From assembly GCA_033762375.1 (NCBI GenBank), contig JANRLQ010000102.1, forward strand, positions 76,403 through 140,402: DNA of 64,000 bases, written 5' to 3'. Every line of letters begins with the position of its first letter. The stretch's first letter is position 1. The notes beneath the pieces were generated by a model. It made no database searches. It had not been told where the DNA came from and worked only from the letters and a program-made list of their open reading frames with translations. The position numbers and the translations under genes are program-made. Positions 63,450 through 64,000 of this stretch are shown one piece after another. This DNA comes from RDXT01 sp033762375. GTDB lineage: Bacteria; Bacteroidota; Bacteroidia; J057.

Positions 63450-64000
63450 TTACTCCAGCGCCTGGGCCTGCTGATAGTAGGATTCCGCCAGCGCTGTTTT
63501 GCCCATTTTGCTGGAAATATCACCCATGTTCTGGTACGACATTTTCAGATATTCCTTAAACTGCGCATGGCTGGGGCTGCTCTGGTAGGTCAATTCGGTC
63601 ATATGCAGATCCTGCTTAAAATATTCAAACGCCTTTTTAAGGTCCCCTTGCTGTTCATGTAATTCCCCCAGCTTATAATACGAGATAGCCAGGCCGTTTT
63701 TGAAGGATACATTCGACGGATAGGCTTCGTGGAGTTCTTCAAATAGCTGAGTTTCCTGCTCAAAAAAGGCCAAGGCCTTCGGGAGATTGCCCAGGGTGCT
63801 GTGGGTATCGCCGAGTTTTTCGTAGGAGATAGCCAGGCCGTTTTTGAAGGACACATTCGCCGGATAGGCTTCGTGGAGTTCTTTCGACAGTTGGTTATAC
63901 TGCTCAAACAAGTTTAAGGCCTGCGGGAGATTGCCCAGGTTGCTGTGGGTAGAGCCGAGTTTTTCGTACGAGATAGCCAGGCCGTTTTTGAAGGACACAT
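63450..64000 (-). CDS. Tetratricopeptide-repeat protein, C-terminal part (cut by window end)
   Basis: The frame continues past the window edge. The visible 183 residues contain near-identical 48-residue TPR units beginning SFKNGLAISYEKLG and ending ELHEAYPSNV, then a divergent last unit and a helix ending QAQALE. Repeat units are also nearly identical at the DNA level, so they are recent duplications. Such TPR tails are common at the C-terminus of STAND-type NTPases and other signalling proteins, but the N-terminus is outside, so function cannot be stated. It ends about 100 bp before the EVE-like gene on the same strand. Confidence 0.85.
   Translation of the reverse strand, partial: VSFKNGLAISYEKLGSTHSNLGNLPQALNLFEQYNQLSKELHEAYPANVSFKNGLAISYEKLGDTHSTLGNLPKALAFFEQETQLFEELHEAYPSNVSFKNGLAISYYKLGELHEQQGDLKKAFEYFKQDLHMTELTYQSSPSHAQFKEYLKMSYQNMGDISSKMGKTALAESYYQQAQALE

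Overview
The window reads as a chromosomal segment of a Bacteroidota bacterium, most likely from the Saprospiria or a related lineage. Supporting signs are a type III glutamine synthetase, several secreted proteins with type IX secretion (T9SS) C-terminal sorting domains, a CusA/CzcA efflux pump fused to a TolC-like domain, a branching enzyme of the eukaryote-like GH13_8 type, a LytS/LytTR pair, and a TonB-dependent receptor with a carboxypeptidase-regulatory-like N-terminus. Base composition is moderately GC-rich by eye, with two clearly AT-richer stretches (about 9.1-10.9 kb and 61.4-63.4 kb). No rRNA, CRISPR array, insertion sequence or prophage was seen. One tRNA (Leu, anticodon CAA) is present.

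Layout. 0-1.4 kb: the end of a copper P-type ATPase and a small HMA metallochaperone. 1.4-5.4 kb: a ceramidase-like lipoprotein, glycogen branching enzyme and a VOC protein. 5.5-11 kb: three uncharacterised envelope proteins separated by a family of nested palindromic repeats, then tRNA-Leu. 11-19.4 kb: YhdH/AcuI-type reductase, a beta-propeller/phosphoesterase lipoprotein, a T9SS-sorted serine hydrolase, a metal ABC permease, threonine dehydratase and MscL. 19.4-23.5 kb: two tandem TPR-sensor histidine kinases. 23.6-27.5 kb: housekeeping tsaD and rlmD, a DinB-like protein and a zinc-ribbon NUDIX hydrolase. 27.5-34.3 kb: a metal efflux locus (small exported protein, CusA-TolC fusion, lipoprotein adaptor, VIT1/CCC1-like transporter). 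34.4-41.6 kb: a GGCT-like protein, an ECF sigma factor with a membrane partner, a TonB receptor and a divergent LytS/LytTR two-component system. 41.7-50 kb: L28, a secreted adhesin-like protein, aminotransferase, heptose-7-phosphate kinase, acyl-ACP thioesterase and a two-gene GMC dehydrogenase. 50-57 kb: fatty acid desaturase, NAD(P)-binding protein, type III glutamine synthetase and a secreted metalloprotease-like protein. 57.3-61.3 kb: a tight three-gene run of a GT-C-like membrane protein, a GT2 glycosyltransferase and threonine aldolase. 61.4-64 kb: an AT-richer accessory module encoding a GIY-YIG nuclease, a putative EVE/PUA-like-plus-nuclease protein and a truncated TPR protein.

The most interesting points are: the accessory nuclease pair at the right edge, which looks like a candidate defence (modified-DNA restriction) module; a dispersed nested palindrome whose copies differ by compensatory changes and which brackets an AT-rich orphan gene next to tRNA-Leu; and an internal signal-peptide-like segment at the junction of the CusA-TolC fusion. 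All functional statements rest on reading the sequence and family knowledge; no database search was possible.
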